Assembly (NCBI GenBank): GCA_034409055.1
Contig: DAOUMU010000414.1
Location: 1 to 14,997 of the forward strand
Reading direction: 5' to 3'
Source: DAOUMU01 sp034409055
GTDB taxonomy: Bacteria > Chloroflexota > Anaerolineae > 4572-78 > J111
DNA length: 14,997 nt
The position numbers were made by a program, and so were the translations under genes. Shown in pieces: positions 14,944-14,997 of this stretch (its first letter is position 1; each line of letters opens with the position of its first letter). Under the pieces are notes generated by a model that had not been told where the DNA came from, did no database searches, and worked only from the letters and a program-made list of their open reading frames with translations.

Positions 14944-14997
14944 ATGATTATCATGCAAACCAATACCCAACCAAACTCTATCCAAGAGCAAATTAAC
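14944..14997 (+). CDS. Possible start of a plus-strand gene, cut by the window end
   Basis: ATG at 14944 or 14953 opens a frame that runs to the end of the window and reads MIIMQTNTQPNSIQEQIN. The composition looks protein-like, but only 18 codons are visible and no good ribosome site precedes either ATG. A weak upstream promoter (TTGTGC 14906, GAAAAT 14929) is the only other support. The alternative, a minus-strand gene ending here, is suggested by the terminator at 14884-14923; both cannot be judged from this window. Confidence 0.22.
   Translation, partial: MIIMQTNTQPNSIQEQIN

Overview
The window reads as chromosome from a Gram-type-atypical, probably environmental bacterium. I place it most likely in the Chloroflexota (Anaerolineae or a related class). 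This is inference from style, not from a marker gene: a giant secreted protein built of carboxypeptidase-regulatory-like, Ig-like, propeller and NEW3-like modules, ending in a short hydrophobic tail (LFFPIIMKE) of a kind often seen on secreted proteins of that phylum. No rRNA, tRNA, CRISPR array, phage or conjugation gene is visible.

Left part (1-5406). Two plus-strand genes 15 bp apart form a likely operon: a membrane protein with two zinc ribbons (135-1787) and a lipoprotein esterase of the enterochelin-esterase/esterase D type (1803-3059). Converging on them is a minus-strand GH13 subfamily 18 sugar phosphorylase (3081-4826) that closely resembles E. coli YcjM, a glucosylglycerate phosphorylase. 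Divergent from it across a 79-bp promoter region is an O6-methylguanine-DNA methyltransferase (4906-5406), whose strong -10 box suggests leaderless transcription. The 178-bp gap 5407-5584 holds a very good leftward promoter antisense to the methyltransferase, a fragment of a dispersed repeat, and a perfect interrupted dyad just past the giant gene's stop.

Right part (5585-14997), minus strand. A single 2813-residue gene fills 5585-14026. Its product is exported and, from the N-terminus, has a proline-rich segment, a 440-residue propeller-like domain, two regulatory-like Ig domains, a jelly-roll, then three tandem cassettes and four NEW3-like repeats. Each cassette is a regulatory-like domain plus a split Ig-like domain. 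All three carry a different 'guest' at the same slot: a beta-propeller, a catalytically dead amidotransferase-like fold, and a kelch propeller. This nested architecture is the most striking thing here. Upstream on the same strand is a 169-residue protein (14244-14753) that matches only the N-terminal signal and proline-rich segment of the giant protein and has an expanded 22-residue repeat. Between the two lies a 151-bp inverted-repeat element with perfect 8-bp target duplications, so a MITE has inserted into this paralogue junction.

The right edge has an extended -10 promoter for the small gene, a leftward intrinsic terminator immediately upstream of it, and possibly the first codons of a plus-strand gene cut by the window end. 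The giant protein and the small paralogue are probably surface or secreted factors. The other genes look like unlinked housekeeping or metabolic functions; I see no pathway that joins all of them.
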